Assembly (NCBI GenBank): GCA_016710015.1
Contig: JADJLR010000006.1
Span: forward strand, 186,001 to 250,000
Length of the DNA stretch: 64,000 nt
Origin: Flavobacteriales bacterium
GTDB lineage: Bacteria > Bacteroidota > Bacteroidia > Flavobacteriales_F > PHOS-HE28
Reading direction: 5' to 3'
Shown: in pieces, positions 1 to 9,637 of the stretch
Layout: each line of letters starts with the position of its first letter
Position numbering within the stretch: the stretch's first letter is position 1
The notes under the pieces: generated by a model
The model's input: only the letters and a program-made list of their open reading frames with translations
The model's database searches: none
What the model was told of the DNA's origin: nothing
Program-made: the position numbers and the translations under genes

Positions 1-2
1 AC

Positions 3-1032
3 GTCACCCGCCCCAGCGCAAATTTCATCGGAGATACGCTCAACGCCCTGCTCTCCGTGCTGCGGATGGACGCCATGGACAACGTCACCGACACCTTCAC
101 GAACGCCTGGTCCGAGGTGATCCTCTGCTCGTACGACCCGAACGACAAACTGGTAACGCCCAGGGGTGAGGGCAACACGGGGATCGTGGACATCGGAACC
201 CCCTACCTCGACTACACCATCCGCTTCCAGAACACCGGCGCGGCACCTGCACAGGATATCATCCTGCGCGACCACTTGGACCCTTCCATCGATCCCAACC
301 GCATGGAGGTCCTCGGCTATTCGCATCAACCCACCCGGATCGTGATCGAGGTCGGCCAGGAGCTGGTGGTCCACTTCGATGGCATCAACCTACCGGACAG
401 CAGCGCGGACCTTGTGGCCAGCCAAGGCTTCATCACCTTCCGTACACCGCTGCGTGCGGGCCTCCCGGATGCCACTTGCGTGGAGAACCAGGCCCTGATC
501 TTCTTCGACCTGAACGAACCCGTGATCACGAACACCGTGGTGAACACCTTGGTGGATTGCTCGCTGTTCACCGCGGAAGTGAGCTATCTGGGCGAAGGGC
601 AACTTACCGCATCGGCCGGAACCAGCTACCAATGGTACCTCAATGGTGTCGCTATTCCAGGTGCCACGGAAGACAACTACGACGCCACAACAACGGGTCA
701 ATACGCGGTGGTCACCACGAGCAATTACATCTGCGTGGCCGAGAGCGACCCCGTGTTCGTGAGCATCAACGGCATCGAAGAGCAAGGGACCAACGCGCTG
801 CGCATCACCCCGAACCCGGCACGGGACCAAGCCGTTCTGCAGAGCGAGGATGTGCTCCATCCGAACAGCTGGATCGGTGCTGGACCCGCAAGGCCGCGTC
901 GTGACTTCCATGCGCGGCACCGGCAGTCACACCATGGTGCTGGATGTTTCCAAGCTTTCTACCGGTCTGTATGTGCTTCGGTTCATTGATGCGGATGGCG
1001 TGAGCAAAGCACAACGCCTCGTGGTGGAGTGA
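3..1032 (+). CDS. T9SS-secreted adhesin-like protein, 5' partial, frameshifted
   Basis: The frame is open from the window edge, so the start is missing. It encodes a beta-sandwich module common in Bacteroidota surface proteins (DPNDK, then IRFQNTG and LRDHLDPSID), an Ig-like stretch with the words YQWYLNG, and a type A sorting domain entered at ITPNPARD. The sorting domain is split. Up to about base 875 it reads ...HPNSWI in the first frame; from 877 it continues VLDPQGRVV ... STGLYVLRF in the next frame, to the stop at 1030-1032. Removing one G at 875-877 joins the two halves perfectly. As written, the product would lose its secretion signal. Role inferred: exported by T9SS and cell-surface or released; the ligand is unknown. 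Confidence 0.75.
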
Positions 1033-1177
1033 TGCAGGCCGTACTTTGAAGAGGCATGTCGATCTCTAAAGCCCACGCAGTGTCACCTGAGCCACGATGG
1101 GACCCTGCGCCTCGCGCTACGAATGTCAGGGTCCTCTTCGAGAGACCCTGCCGAGGTTTGAGAGGAAGTAGGGTCAA

Positions 1178-1262
1178 CTCCCCAATTTCTATCACGCCGT
1201 TCGGCACGCCTTTCTTGTTCACCATAGGCGGTGGTCTTGTACTGCACGTAGGATCTGCTCAT
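1178..1262 (-). pseudogene. Relic of C1 peptidase 3' end (older copy)
   Basis: About 85 bases closely resemble the 3' end of the intact peptidase at 5107-6285, in the same orientation. Both contain the long shared word from the region encoding FLVNKKGVPNGV. Decay is clear after about base 1230, and the final residues differ from those of the parent. No start or catalytic residues remain. Confidence 0.7.
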
Positions 1263-1349
1263 GCTGATGTTCCGGGCAAGCGCGGTGGTGGAATGGCGTG
1301 GTCAAGTTCCCCAGGATGCAGGAAACCATGGATCCGATACATTTGGTTG

Positions 1350-2830
1350 ATGCGACCCACCCTTCTCCCCTCCCTGTTCGCCCTAGCAGGCCTGCTGCCC
1401 TTTTCGTTGAACGCGCAATCCACGGTGCGGACGATCAACGATGGATTCGAGACCGCTTTTGGCTCGGAAGGCGAAATGACCCTCCTGACCGATGGCGATG
1501 TGCTGGTGCAGGACGGGCATACGGTCATGCGCTTGCATCCCGATGGAACGGTCGCATGGATGCGCAATTACCGCTTTGGAGAGGAAGCTGCGATCATTGG
1601 AGATATCGGGGAGGAATTGGCCGGTGACCTGATCATGCGGATCGCGGTGTACGATCCTTCCCTGAATACCTACCTGGGTTGGATGCGCACCAACAGCATG
1701 GGTGTGCCAGTAGAATGCAAGGTCCGGACGGACGTAGCGAACTTTGCTGTTACTGCTCAGTTGGCCGTACACAGCAACGGCGACCGGAGTATGTACTACT
1801 TCGACCTAGTGAACGCTACGGAAACATTGTGTCGGCTTGCCCCGAATGGAACGTTGCTATGGGCCAAGCAGCCCAACGAGGGGGCCGGTATACTGGCCTC
1901 CATGGACATTGAAGCGTGGGGCACGGACCTCTACATGGCTTCTATTGCGCGAATTCACAAATTCGATGCGAACGGCAACGAATTGTGGGCACAGGTGTAT
2001 CACTTGGGCTTGGAGATCGAGAAATTGCGGCCCAGGTTGGAAGGTGTGTATTTCGCAGGCAAATACATGGGCGAACCAGCCTACGGCCTGTTCGACCACG
2101 ACGGTGCGTTGCTATGGGCGCGTTCCATCGTGTGTTCCGACCCGATCTTCCTAGAAGACCCGAACGTGAGCGAGGTGGACGTGGTGCATGGCCCTGCGGG
2201 AGATCTGGTTTATGTGAAACTGGGTGCCGAGGATCTAGCTTCCTGTTCCACATAGGCATAGGCCCGGTGCATGAAGCGTTGGGCGGCGCACGCATCCCCA
2301 TGTCCCACGCCCCCGACCGCATTGCACCTACCGCACTTGGCGGTGCGGCGCTGACCTATTCATCATCGCCCGGTTCCATCAGCCTAGTGCACACCGTGGA
2401 TCCCACCTTGGATCCCACCGGTTGCGCGGATGCTGTCGCGTTCACCACGGAACCCATTACGCCGAATGCCATGGATTGGCCCGCGATCGATTACCATACG
2501 GTGACCCCGCAGTGGGAAGTGCGCACGATCATCACTGAGAACGTGAACGGCAGCACCACCACCCTGTGCAACGGGGTTGGCCTGCCGGAGTTGGAGGTAA
2601 CCCGCCCTCACGTGTATCCGCAACCGGCCACGGACCGGGTACAGATCATGGAGCTTCCTGCAGGGCCGATCCAGTATTCGGTATTCGATGCCACAGGCCG
2701 CGCAGTGCAACACGGCACAGGCAGTGGACCAATGCTCTCCCTTTCTTTAGGTGAATTGGAACCCGGGGTCGCCGTTGTGCACGTTCACACGGCAGTTGGT
2801 TCATGGAAGTTCCCTGTGCTGATGCAATAG
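1350..2830 (+). CDS. T9SS-secreted beta-propeller-like protein, frameshifted
   Basis: The start is set at the ATG opening MRPTLLPSLFALAGLLPFSLNAQ-like signal sequence; the upstream part of the frame overlaps a peptidase relic and is not credible. The body has repeated blades such as GTVAWMRNY and NGTLLWAKQ, typical of PQQ or delta-60-like propellers. The frame breaks near 2240-2250. The first frame stops at 2253-2255 just after LGAEDLAS, while FLFHIGIGP and the rest continue in the frame one base back. That frame runs to a sorting domain (YPQPATD, FDATGRAV) and a stop at 2828-2830. One missing base explains it. Either a pseudogene or an assembly error. Confidence 0.7.
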
Positions 2831-2934
2831 CACTCATAGCACTCATGGATAGGTGAGGTGTGCTTGTTGCTCGTTGCCTATCACGCTATACGCCAACCGC
2901 CCGTTCCCGCGAGCGGGGAACAGGAACCGACAAA

Positions 2935-2970
2935 TGCGAAAGCCCCGGCGATGTGCTGGGGCTTTTTGCA
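2935..2970 (+). terminator. Rho-independent terminator
   Basis: Perfect 8-bp stem AAAGCCCC / GGGGCTTT with an 11-base loop, followed by TTTTT. It lies about 105 bases after the stop of the preceding T9SS gene and probably ends its transcript. Confidence 0.75.
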
Positions 2971-2993
2971 TTTCAGTTATCCAAGCAGGCTCA

Positions 2994-3160
2994 CATCCCC
3001 AGCTTCGTCATTACGCCGTTCGGCACGCCTTTCTTGTTCACCATGAAGGCGGTGGTCTTGTACTGGACAAAAGGGTTGCTCATTGAAGTAGCCCTTGTAG
3101 TCGTTGGAGTCGCCCCAACTGTTCTTCACCACGTACCATTCGGTGCCATTCTGTTCGTAG
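2994..3160 (-). pseudogene. Relic of C1 peptidase 3' end (recent copy)
   Basis: About 165 bases match the last part of the intact peptidase gene (5108-5275) at roughly 90 percent by eye, in the same orientation. The encoded segment includes NGTEWYVVKNSWGDSNDYKG, which holds the catalytic Asn. It breaks frame after that, through an indel near the YLYMSKP segment. The match stops near the parental stop codon on one side and abruptly on the other. The next T9SS gene starts 63 bases beyond it. Confidence 0.8.
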
Positions 3161-3222
3161 GCCATTTGATCAATACGTTGTGTTTTCTGAGAGTTTTACC
3201 TTGCACTAAGAACCCACACAAG

Positions 3223-4998
3223 ATGAAGCATTATTGCACACTCTTGGCGGCCGTGTTCCTGAGCTGCCAATGGTCGTACGCTCAACCTCCAAGGGTAGAT
3301 TGGGGCTTTCCGATCGATAGTGATCAATTCGATTATGGCGGTCATGTACAAAGCGACGCGGAAGGGAACATATACGTAGCCGGTGAATTCTCTGGGGCAG
3401 TGGACATGGACTCGTGGGAGGATGAGCAGTGGATGCTTGATCCTGGTCCCGGGGGTATGTCTTCTTTCGTTGCCAAGTATGCTGGTTCAGGGGAGCTGGT
3501 TTGGGCAATGGCATTGGAGTCGAACACCTCCGGTGAGGTGGCGAATACCATTCAGGACCTGGTCGTTTCTTCGGACGGCACGATCCATATTGTAATGGAG
3601 GTGAATAGCGGCCTGGACCTGAACCCATTGGGGTCCGAAGTCCCGATCCAAGCCATGACACCGACCGCTCAAGGCTTTTTTCACGATATCGTACTCGTAC
3701 AATATGCCACGGACGGTTCCTATTCATGGCACAAGCAGATCATCGGGTCGTCCAGTGCGGATAGGATGGGGGCTGCCGGCCTCGACCTTACGGCCAACGG
3801 GTCGATCATTCTAACTGGAGCGTACTTCGGGGACATTGATCTGGACCAGTCCAATTCATCCACCTCGGATTCATTGCATTCCGTAGTTCCGTCCGGAAAT
3901 CAAGCCTTCATTGCCACTTATGGAGCGAATGGTGAATTCGTCGCTGCGATCGACTTTGATCAAGAGTCTGATGTAAAAGCCTCGGCTGTGCCGAATAGTG
4001 ACTTTCTAGGCTTTGTCGTTTTCTTGAGCACGAGTGAAGCCTCTTTCGATTTCGACCCCGGGAGCGAGGAGTGGTCTTTTCCAACGAATCCTGGTGTGGA
4101 CAATGTTGTTGCCTTCGACAGCGACATGGAATTCATATTCGGAACTCCAGCAGCCACTGTCCAAGGAGGTGAAAGCGGGTATAGCGTCTTCGAAGCATTA
4201 CCGTTGAGCAATGGGCAGGTCATAGTGCGTTCAAGCGTTTACGGAACTGTTCAAATAGGTGACAGTGCATTCGTGCTAGGCTCAGGATCACCAAGCCAAG
4301 CGCTGAGCGTGTTATCCTTCACTGGCGAACCCTTCTGGGCTAGGCTCATTTCGGAAAGTAGCGCGCTAGGGCGATTGTTGGGGCGCTTGGTAAATGACGA
4401 CGTTGTTCTGGGCTTTGCGTTCAATAGCCCCGTGGATCTCGATGGGGCAGGTGGCAACCCAGAGGCGATCCTGATACCGGAGAGCAGCACGGATTTCGGA
4501 TTTGTCCGGTACTCGACAGAAGGGACATTCGTAGAGGCATTTCAAATCGTCACAGGTAGTGAACTCACTACCTATGGTCTGGATGTAACAGATGGTGACA
4601 ATTTGGTCATAACAGGTGAGATGTTCGGAACGATCGACTTTGACCCTACCGAGTTTGATTACTCGGTCAATATTCCGTTCACACCAGACGAGTACGATGG
4701 TGCGTTCTTGGTCAAGTATTTGAATTTTACAACTGGAATAACAGAGCGGCGTAGGTTGGGATCAATAAGGCTTAGTCCGAATCCTTCTAGTTCATCCGTG
4801 CGCATCGGACCCGTTCCGGACGGCTCACCCATTGAAGCAGTGACCGTTTTCGATCCAAGCGGTCGCTCTATTTCGCTGGCGAGCACAAGGTCGGGCTCAG
4901 AAGTAACATTGGACCTTGAAGGCATAGCATCAGGACTGTATGTGATCCATGTGCTAGCCGGTGACCAACGCTACGTTTCCACTTTGGTGAAGAAGTGA
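3223..4998 (+). CDS. T9SS-secreted beta-propeller protein
   Basis: 591 residues. The chosen ATG begins MKHYCTLLAAVFLSCQWSYAQ, a clear signal peptide; the frame upstream overlaps a peptidase relic. Repeats such as SDAEGNIYVAGEFSG and TANGSIILTGAYFGDIDLD resemble the SBBP or delta-60 beta-propeller repeats common in Bacteroidota secreted proteins. The C-terminal 75 residues form a type A sorting domain (LSPNPSSS, VFDPSGR, ASGLYVIHV). It is convergent with the C1 peptidase 109 bases away. The gene is intact, unlike its two upstream neighbours. Function beyond export is unknown. Confidence 0.85.
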   Translation: MKHYCTLLAAVFLSCQWSYAQPPRVDWGFPIDSDQFDYGGHVQSDAEGNIYVAGEFSGAVDMDSWEDEQWMLDPGPGGMSSFVAKYAGSGELVWAMALESNTSGEVANTIQDLVVSSDGTIHIVMEVNSGLDLNPLGSEVPIQAMTPTAQGFFHDIVLVQYATDGSYSWHKQIIGSSSADRMGAAGLDLTANGSIILTGAYFGDIDLDQSNSSTSDSLHSVVPSGNQAFIATYGANGEFVAAIDFDQESDVKASAVPNSDFLGFVVFLSTSEASFDFDPGSEEWSFPTNPGVDNVVAFDSDMEFIFGTPAATVQGGESGYSVFEALPLSNGQVIVRSSVYGTVQIGDSAFVLGSGSPSQALSVLSFTGEPFWARLISESSALGRLLGRLVNDDVVLGFAFNSPVDLDGAGGNPEAILIPESSTDFGFVRYSTEGTFVEAFQIVTGSELTTYGLDVTDGDNLVITGEMFGTIDFDPTEFDYSVNIPFTPDEYDGAFLVKYLNFTTGITERRRLGSIRLSPNPSSSSVRIGPVPDGSPIEAVTVFDPSGRSISLASTRSGSEVTLDLEGIASGLYVIHVLAGDQRYVSTLVKK

Positions 4999-5106
4999 CA
5001 GCGAAGTCAGTTCACGACTTGGGTCCACACTCTCGGCTTTCGAGGTTCCGACTATGGCGTGAATAGGTTTTGGAGGGGGCGCTGTTTTTTAGGGACAGAA
5101 CGAGCC

Positions 5107-6285
5107 TCACATCCCCAGCTTCTTCATTACGCCATTCGGCACGCCTTTCTTGTTCACCAGGAAGGCGGTGGTCTTGTACTGGACAAAAGGTTTGCTCATG
5201 TAGAGGTAGCCCTTGTAGTCGTTGGAGTCGCCCCAACTGTTCTTTACCACGTACCATTCAGTACCGTTCTGGTCCTGCGCGATACCGGTGAGTTGCATGC
5301 CGTGATCGTCCGTCGTTCCGTAGTTGTCAAATGCATTCTGGCGCATCTCGGCGGTGATCACCGGTTCGGGTTGCGGGCTCTTGAAGAGCTCCTGGCGTTC
5401 GGCCTTGGTGAGCTTCTCGGCATCGGCCATGGTGGTAAAGGCCACGCCGTTCTTCCAGCTGAAGGTGGGTTCGCTGACATCGCCGCCCCAGGCCACGGTG
5501 TAGCCTGCGCGCAAGGCGTTGTCGATGATGGCGGTGAGGTCCTCCACCGGCACGTTGTATGCCGGTTGCAGGGCCCAGTTGTCCGGCACCATCAAGGTGG
5601 TGCGGGTGTAGTACGGTGCATCGGTGCCGGAAATGAACTCGACGTAATCGTCGGCCTTCAACTTCACGACATTATCAGCGAAGCTCTTCGGGGTGTAGGT
5701 CTTTCCGTTGTAGGTGAATTCTTCTGGGACCTCGCCGAGATAAGCATCCAGCACGCCGTTGAAGGCATTGCGCCAAACGGGAGTGAGCTTGCCATCGTTC
5801 GGTGCTTTCACCAGAGCATCGAGCATGCCTTTCAACACGGCCTGCATCTCGGCGAATTCGTTCTCGTCGTTCCCGAAGTTCAAGCCGGTGTACGCCTCTT
5901 CCGGCATCGCACCGTACTTGCCGTACATGTTCACGGCATCGTGGCCCAGGCCACCATCACCGTAGTTCAGTGATCCGTGCATGCGCAGGTAGTTCACCGC
6001 CTTCTCCTCGTACACCTTGCGTGCGGCGTAGATCTTCGAGAGGTGGATGGATGGCCCACCGTGTTTGATCATCTCCGATTCCAGGAAGGAGCCGGTGGAA
6101 TAGCTCCAGCACGTGCCGGAGGAACCTTGGTCCTGTACAGGGGTGGTCTCGGCACTCACCACGGTGGTGAAGCGGAAGCCGACGGTATCGCTCTTGTTGG
6201 CGCTGATCTTCTTGATCAGGTCGTCCTGGGCGTGCAGGCTCGTGGTGATCGCGAACGCGGAAAGGAGGAAGGAACGGATCTTCAT
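5107..6285 (-). CDS. C1 (papain-fold) family peptidase, bleomycin hydrolase-like, secreted
   Basis: 392 residues. The start is placed at MKIRSFLLSAFA, which gives a signal peptide ending HAQ; an upstream GTG-type extension adds nothing conserved. The catalytic Cys59 lies in QDQGSSGTCWSYS, the His328 in DDHGMQLTG and the Asn349 in VVKNSWGDSN. This spacing and the long insertion between Cys and His fit the C1B (PepC/bleomycin hydrolase) branch rather than the shorter papains. It probably degrades peptides outside the cytoplasm. Two relics of its 3' end lie downstream at 2994-3160 and 1178-1262, each followed by a T9SS gene. Confidence 0.88.
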   Translation of the reverse strand: MKIRSFLLSAFAITTSLHAQDDLIKKISANKSDTVGFRFTTVVSAETTPVQDQGSSGTCWSYSTGSFLESEMIKHGGPSIHLSKIYAARKVYEEKAVNYLRMHGSLNYGDGGLGHDAVNMYGKYGAMPEEAYTGLNFGNDENEFAEMQAVLKGMLDALVKAPNDGKLTPVWRNAFNGVLDAYLGEVPEEFTYNGKTYTPKSFADNVVKLKADDYVEFISGTDAPYYTRTTLMVPDNWALQPAYNVPVEDLTAIIDNALRAGYTVAWGGDVSEPTFSWKNGVAFTTMADAEKLTKAERQELFKSPQPEPVITAEMRQNAFDNYGTTDDHGMQLTGIAQDQNGTEWYVVKNSWGDSNDYKGYLYMSKPFVQYKTTAFLVNKKGVPNGVMKKLGM

Positions 6286-6379
6286 GGTGCAGAGGGATCG
6301 CTGCAAAGAAAGGGGATGCGGATGGAACCGGTCGGATCCAGCGGTGACCAAGTGTTGGAGATGTGCGGTATCGGCGGAG

Positions 6380-6610
6380 GTTCCCCCCTATCCACAGGCC
6401 GTAGCGTGTTATCCGCAGCGATTACCGCAGCGTGTTATCCACAGATGTCGCACTAAATACAAATGCTGTTCAAACGAAAGGCCCATTCTGCCAAGCGTAT
6501 TATCTGTGACCATCTGCGACATCTGTGGAAATAACCCGCCATCCCGCCCGGCGTATTCATCTGTGTCCATCAGTGACATCCCGCGAATACGGGACAGGTC
6601 CTGCGGAAAG
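6380..6610. repeat. Intergenic repeats of the TATCCACAGATGTC family
   Basis: The 428-base gap between the peptidase and the FMN reductase holds short repeats of the kind that form arrays at 46.4-48.7 kb: TTATCCACAGATGTCGCA at 6435, ATCTGCGACATCTGTGGA in the opposite sense near 6510, and a CCCGCGAATACGGG hairpin followed by ACAGGTCCTG also seen near 47.39 kb. TTATCCACA at 6435-6443 is a perfect match to the DnaA-box consensus. No gene is apparent here. Confidence 0.6.
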
Positions 6611-6713
6611 AATTAGGGCCCGATCCCCCGAGGTAGCGACGGTCAACGCACCATCTCTATGTAGGATTGGAGAACTTAGGCCCCTCAACCGTAACCGACA
6701 GTCAACGCCATTC

Positions 6714-7280
6714 ATGCTACACATCGCACTTATCTCCGCCAGCGTCCGCACCGATCGCAAGAGCCACCACGTCGCCCTTCACCTGAAGCGCAGCATCGAA
6801 GCCACGGACCATACCGTGGACCTCTTGGACCTGAAGGAATTCGATTTCCCGTTGTTCGAGGAACGGTTGAAGTTCATGAAGGAGCCTACCGCCAAGATCC
6901 TCGATTTCGCGGAACGCTTGCGGAAAGCGGATGGTGTGATCATCGTAACACCCGAGTACAACGGCAGCTTCCCGGCCAGCTTGAAGAACGTGATCGACTT
7001 ACTCACCGAGGACTGGAAGGGCAAGCCGGTTTCGCTGTGTACGGTTTCCGGCGGCATGTTCGCGGGCACACAGGTGATGGTGGAACTGCTGTTCCCGCTT
7101 TGGAAGATCAAGGCGTGGGTGCTGCCGTCCTCCATGCAAGTACCCAAGGTGCAGGACGCCTTCGGAGAAGATGGTTCCGTGTTGGCGGACGAAGAAGGTT
7201 GGAAGCGCCGTACGGATGTGTTCCTGAAGGATCTGGGCTGGGCGATCGAGGCCCGGAAGCGGATGGAGGGGGTTAGTTGA
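6714..7280 (+). CDS. NADPH-dependent FMN reductase family protein
   Basis: 188 residues, flavodoxin-like fold. The start at MLHIALISASVR gives the family's typical N-terminal FMN phosphate-binding loop (SASVRTDRKS). The TPEYNGSFPASLKNVIDLL segment around residues 82-100 is the conserved FMN/NAD(P)H quinone-reductase signature. Likely cytoplasmic reduction of FMN, quinones or azo compounds with NAD(P)H. It stands alone, convergent to the cysteine desulfurase further on. Its TGA stop lies inside the start of a tandem repeat. Confidence 0.88.
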   Translation: MLHIALISASVRTDRKSHHVALHLKRSIEATDHTVDLLDLKEFDFPLFEERLKFMKEPTAKILDFAERLRKADGVIIVTPEYNGSFPASLKNVIDLLTEDWKGKPVSLCTVSGGMFAGTQVMVELLFPLWKIKAWVLPSSMQVPKVQDAFGEDGSVLADEEGWKRRTDVFLKDLGWAIEARKRMEGVS

Positions 7281-7421
7281 TAGTTGCCAGTTGTTGGTTG
7301 TTAGGCTTGCCGCGATGGCGGGGGTAGTTGATAGTTGGTAGTTGTCAGTTGCTAGGCTCGGCCGCGATGGCGGGGGGTAGTTGATAGTGGGTAGTTGTCA
7401 GGCTTGGCCGCGATGGCGGGG
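7273..7421 (+). repeat. Tandem repeat, about three copies of a 45-57-base unit
   Basis: The unit contains TAGTTGATAGTTGGTAGTTG followed by GGCTTGCCGCGATGGCGGGG, repeated imperfectly three times directly after the FMN reductase stop. The TAGTTG part recurs in inverted orientation at 8436-8479. Confidence 0.8.
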
Positions 7422-7540
7422 CGGAAACACTTGGCAATTGCTAGTTGATCGTAAGTTGTTAGAACGTCACGTACCTGAAGAACCTAGCTCATATCATCCT
7501 GATCGTCTTCCTAACGATCCTTACGCAAATCGGTGGATCG

Positions 7541-8269
7541 GTGTATCTCATAAGTCTGTTGTTCTTTAGGAAGTCCGAACACGGAAGAAGACTCAAGCGA
7601 GCAGGAGTATTTGTTGGGCTGTACCTTTTCACGACTCTCCTATTGGTACCGAACATTGCGCCGATCTTCGGTCGGGAGAAAGTGAGCAACAGTGAGTTGG
7701 TCAAGCCTCACAGCATGTTGTACGTTCTTGCCAATCGCAATTATGTTCGACCTGAACTCAATGTTGCTCTTGGTTCAATTGCCAGCAGCCTGAATAAGCG
7801 GAGTAAAGGAATTCACGTGGTCTATCTGGACGCGAACTTCCCTTTCATTGATGGTTTCCCATTGCTGCCTCACCTGAGTCACAATGATGGTAAGAAACTG
7901 GACTTGACGTTCATCTATCAAGACGACAATGGCTCCCCTACAAATCTCAAACGCTCAAGAAGCGGATACGGAGTCTATGAAGAACCAAGAGGTGATGAAT
8001 TCGATCAGACCAATGCTTGCAATGAAGCTGGGTACTGGCAATACGGCTTTCCTGAGTACCTCTCTTTGGGCGAAGTGAACAAAGGGATCGAACTGGATAA
8101 GGATCTGACAACCTTTCTAGCACAGGCCATCGTTCACGAAGCAAGTGTGGGTAAGCTTTTCATTGAACCGCATCTAAAGAACAGACTAGGCGTAGAGAAT
8201 AGCAAGGTGAGGTTCCATGGATGTCAAGCGGTTAGACACGATGATCACATCCACTTTCAACTAAAGTGA
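7541..8269 (+). CDS. Membrane-anchored LAS-type (M15/M74-like) metallopeptidase-domain protein
   Basis: 242 residues from the GTG at 7541. The frame is open back to 7463, and the upstream codons encode a hydrophobic run (HIILIVFLTILTQ) that looks like the true first membrane helix, so the real start may lie at about 7463-7475 or may have been lost. A second helix covers about residues 24-40. The soluble part has SHNDGKKLDL (His114, Asp121; HxxxxxxD) and RHDDHIHFQ (His236, His238; HxH), the metal-ligand pattern of LAS peptidases that cleave peptidoglycan peptides. Family placement is by motif only. The base composition looks AT-richer than that of its neighbours, and inverted repeats flank the gene, which suggests transfer. 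Confidence 0.55.
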   Translation: MYLISLLFFRKSEHGRRLKRAGVFVGLYLFTTLLLVPNIAPIFGREKVSNSELVKPHSMLYVLANRNYVRPELNVALGSIASSLNKRSKGIHVVYLDANFPFIDGFPLLPHLSHNDGKKLDLTFIYQDDNGSPTNLKRSRSGYGVYEEPRGDEFDQTNACNEAGYWQYGFPEYLSLGEVNKGIELDKDLTTFLAQAIVHEASVGKLFIEPHLKNRLGVENSKVRFHGCQAVRHDDHIHFQLK

Positions 8270-8435
8270 ACGTTGCTTGCCACAATGTGTGAAGCATATG
8301 GCCGCCTACATCCAACGCACGACGTCTCGATCAATGACCTGCCATATCAGGCTTAAGACAGAGCAGGTAGTCCGATATAAGTATGACCCTATTCATCCCA
8401 AGGTGTCCTCGCCCAAAGCGACGCACCACCAAGCT

Positions 8436-8479
8436 GCCTAACAACTGACAACTACCAACTGACAACTACCCCCTACCCC
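8436..8479 (-). repeat. Inverted partner of the 7.3-kb TAGTTG repeat
   Basis: The reverse complement reads GGGGTAGTTGTCAGTTGGTAG and onward, matching the unit at about 7320-7362. It overlaps the TAG stop of the cysteine desulfurase. Together with 7273-7421 it brackets the LAS peptidase gene. Confidence 0.75.
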
Positions 8480-9621
8480 AAAGGAACCAACTGGAACACC
8501 CGCTTCAACACGTCGATCACCTGCTCAACTTCTTCGGCGGTGCTGTATCGGCTGAACGAGAATCGGATGTTGGCCCCGGGTCGCTCCGGATACAAAGCGG
8601 CAAGCACATGGCTGCCCGTGTTGCTGCCGCTGCTACAGGCACTTCCACCGCTGCAAGCGATGCCTTCGATGTCCATGTTGTAGATCAGTACCTCCCCTTT
8701 TCCGTCGTCGGGAAAGCACACACTGAGTACGGTATAGAGGCTATCCACGGAGACATCGCCATTGAACCCTACGCCGGGGATCTCCGCTTCCAACCGTAGC
8801 TTCATCAAGTTCTTCAAGCCTTGCACATGGGCTTGGTGTTCCTCCAGATCGGCATACGCCAACTCCATGGCCTTGGCCAAACCCACGATGCCATAGATAT
8901 TCTCCGTGCCGGCACGCATGTTCCGTTCCTGTGATCCACCCAGGATCAAGGGCTTCAAGCCAGCGCCGGTGCGCATGTACAAGAAGCCGATGCCTTTGGG
9001 ACCGTGGAATTTATGCGCAGCGCAGGTGATGAAGTCCACGGGTAGCGTTTCGAGATCGAATCGATAGTGGCCCATGGTCTGCACCGTATCGCTGTGGAAC
9101 AGCCCGCCGTACTTGCGGCAAAGGGTACCAAAGCTCTGGAGGTCGATGCGCGTTCCGATCTCGTTGTTGGCATGCATCAAGGAGACCAGGACCCCTTCGC
9201 CTTCCGTGGCCTTGAGCAATTGTTCTAAATGCGTTCGGTCGGGTTTGCCATCGGCTTCCAAACGCACCCAATGGATCTTCGCCTTACCGGTACTGCCCAG
9301 TTCCACGGCGGTGGATTCCACGGCGTGGTGTTCGATCGGGCTGGTGATGATGTGCTTTACACCCAGATCACGCACTGCGGAATTGAGCACCATGTTGTCC
9401 GCCTCGGTGCCCCCGCTGGTGAAGATGATCTCGCCGGGTGCGCAATGGAGCAGGTGTGCAATGGATCGACGCGCCTTTTCCACGGCCGCTCGCGTGGTTC
9501 GCCCGAATGCATGTATCGCGGAGGGATTTCCGAAATGGTCGCGCATGTATGGGAGCATGGCATCCACCACCTCAGGAGCCATCGGAGTGGTGGCCGCATT
9601 GTCGAAGTAGATCCTGGTCAT
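8473..9621 (-). CDS. Cysteine desulfurase (NifS/IscS family)
   Basis: 382 residues. A PLP enzyme that removes sulfur from cysteine as an enzyme persulfide for Fe-S clusters and thiolated cofactors. The N-terminus YFDNAATTP is typical of the family. The PLP lysine is Lys204 in CAAHKFHGPKG, and the catalytic Cys329 is in GGSACSSGS. Length and motifs are complete. It lies 16 bases downstream of glmM on the same strand and is probably co-transcribed, although TAAATTCG five bases before its own ATG may give a second, nearly leaderless start. No iscU or suf genes are adjacent, so its sulfur acceptor cannot be told from context. Confidence 0.93.
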   Translation of the reverse strand: MTRIYFDNAATTPMAPEVVDAMLPYMRDHFGNPSAIHAFGRTTRAAVEKARRSIAHLLHCAPGEIIFTSGGTEADNMVLNSAVRDLGVKHIITSPIEHHAVESTAVELGSTGKAKIHWVRLEADGKPDRTHLEQLLKATEGEGVLVSLMHANNEIGTRIDLQSFGTLCRKYGGLFHSDTVQTMGHYRFDLETLPVDFITCAAHKFHGPKGIGFLYMRTGAGLKPLILGGSQERNMRAGTENIYGIVGLAKAMELAYADLEEHQAHVQGLKNLMKLRLEAEIPGVGFNGDVSVDSLYTVLSVCFPDDGKGEVLIYNMDIEGIACSGGSACSSGSNTGSHVLAALYPERPGANIRFSFSRYSTAEEVEQVIDVLKRVFQLVPLG

Positions 9622-9626
9622 CGCGG

Positions 9627-9634
9627 CGAATTTA
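9627..9634 (-). promoter_or_regulatory. -7-like element TAAATTCG
   Basis: Matches TAnnTTYG, a variant of the Bacteroidota -7 hexamer, and ends five bases before the cysteine desulfurase ATG. Transcription would start at or next to the start codon. Confidence 0.4.
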
Positions 9635-9637
9635 CCG

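Noticed and set aside
1056..1349. N-terminal extension of the second T9SS protein
   Set aside because: It reads through a peptidase relic; a signal peptide starts at 1350.
2860..3222. N-terminal extension of the third T9SS protein
   Set aside because: It crosses a terminator and a peptidase relic; the signal peptide starts at 3223.
5059..5973. A 304-codon frame opposite the C1 peptidase
   Set aside because: The peptidase frame has the Cys-His-Asn triad; this is its antisense shadow.
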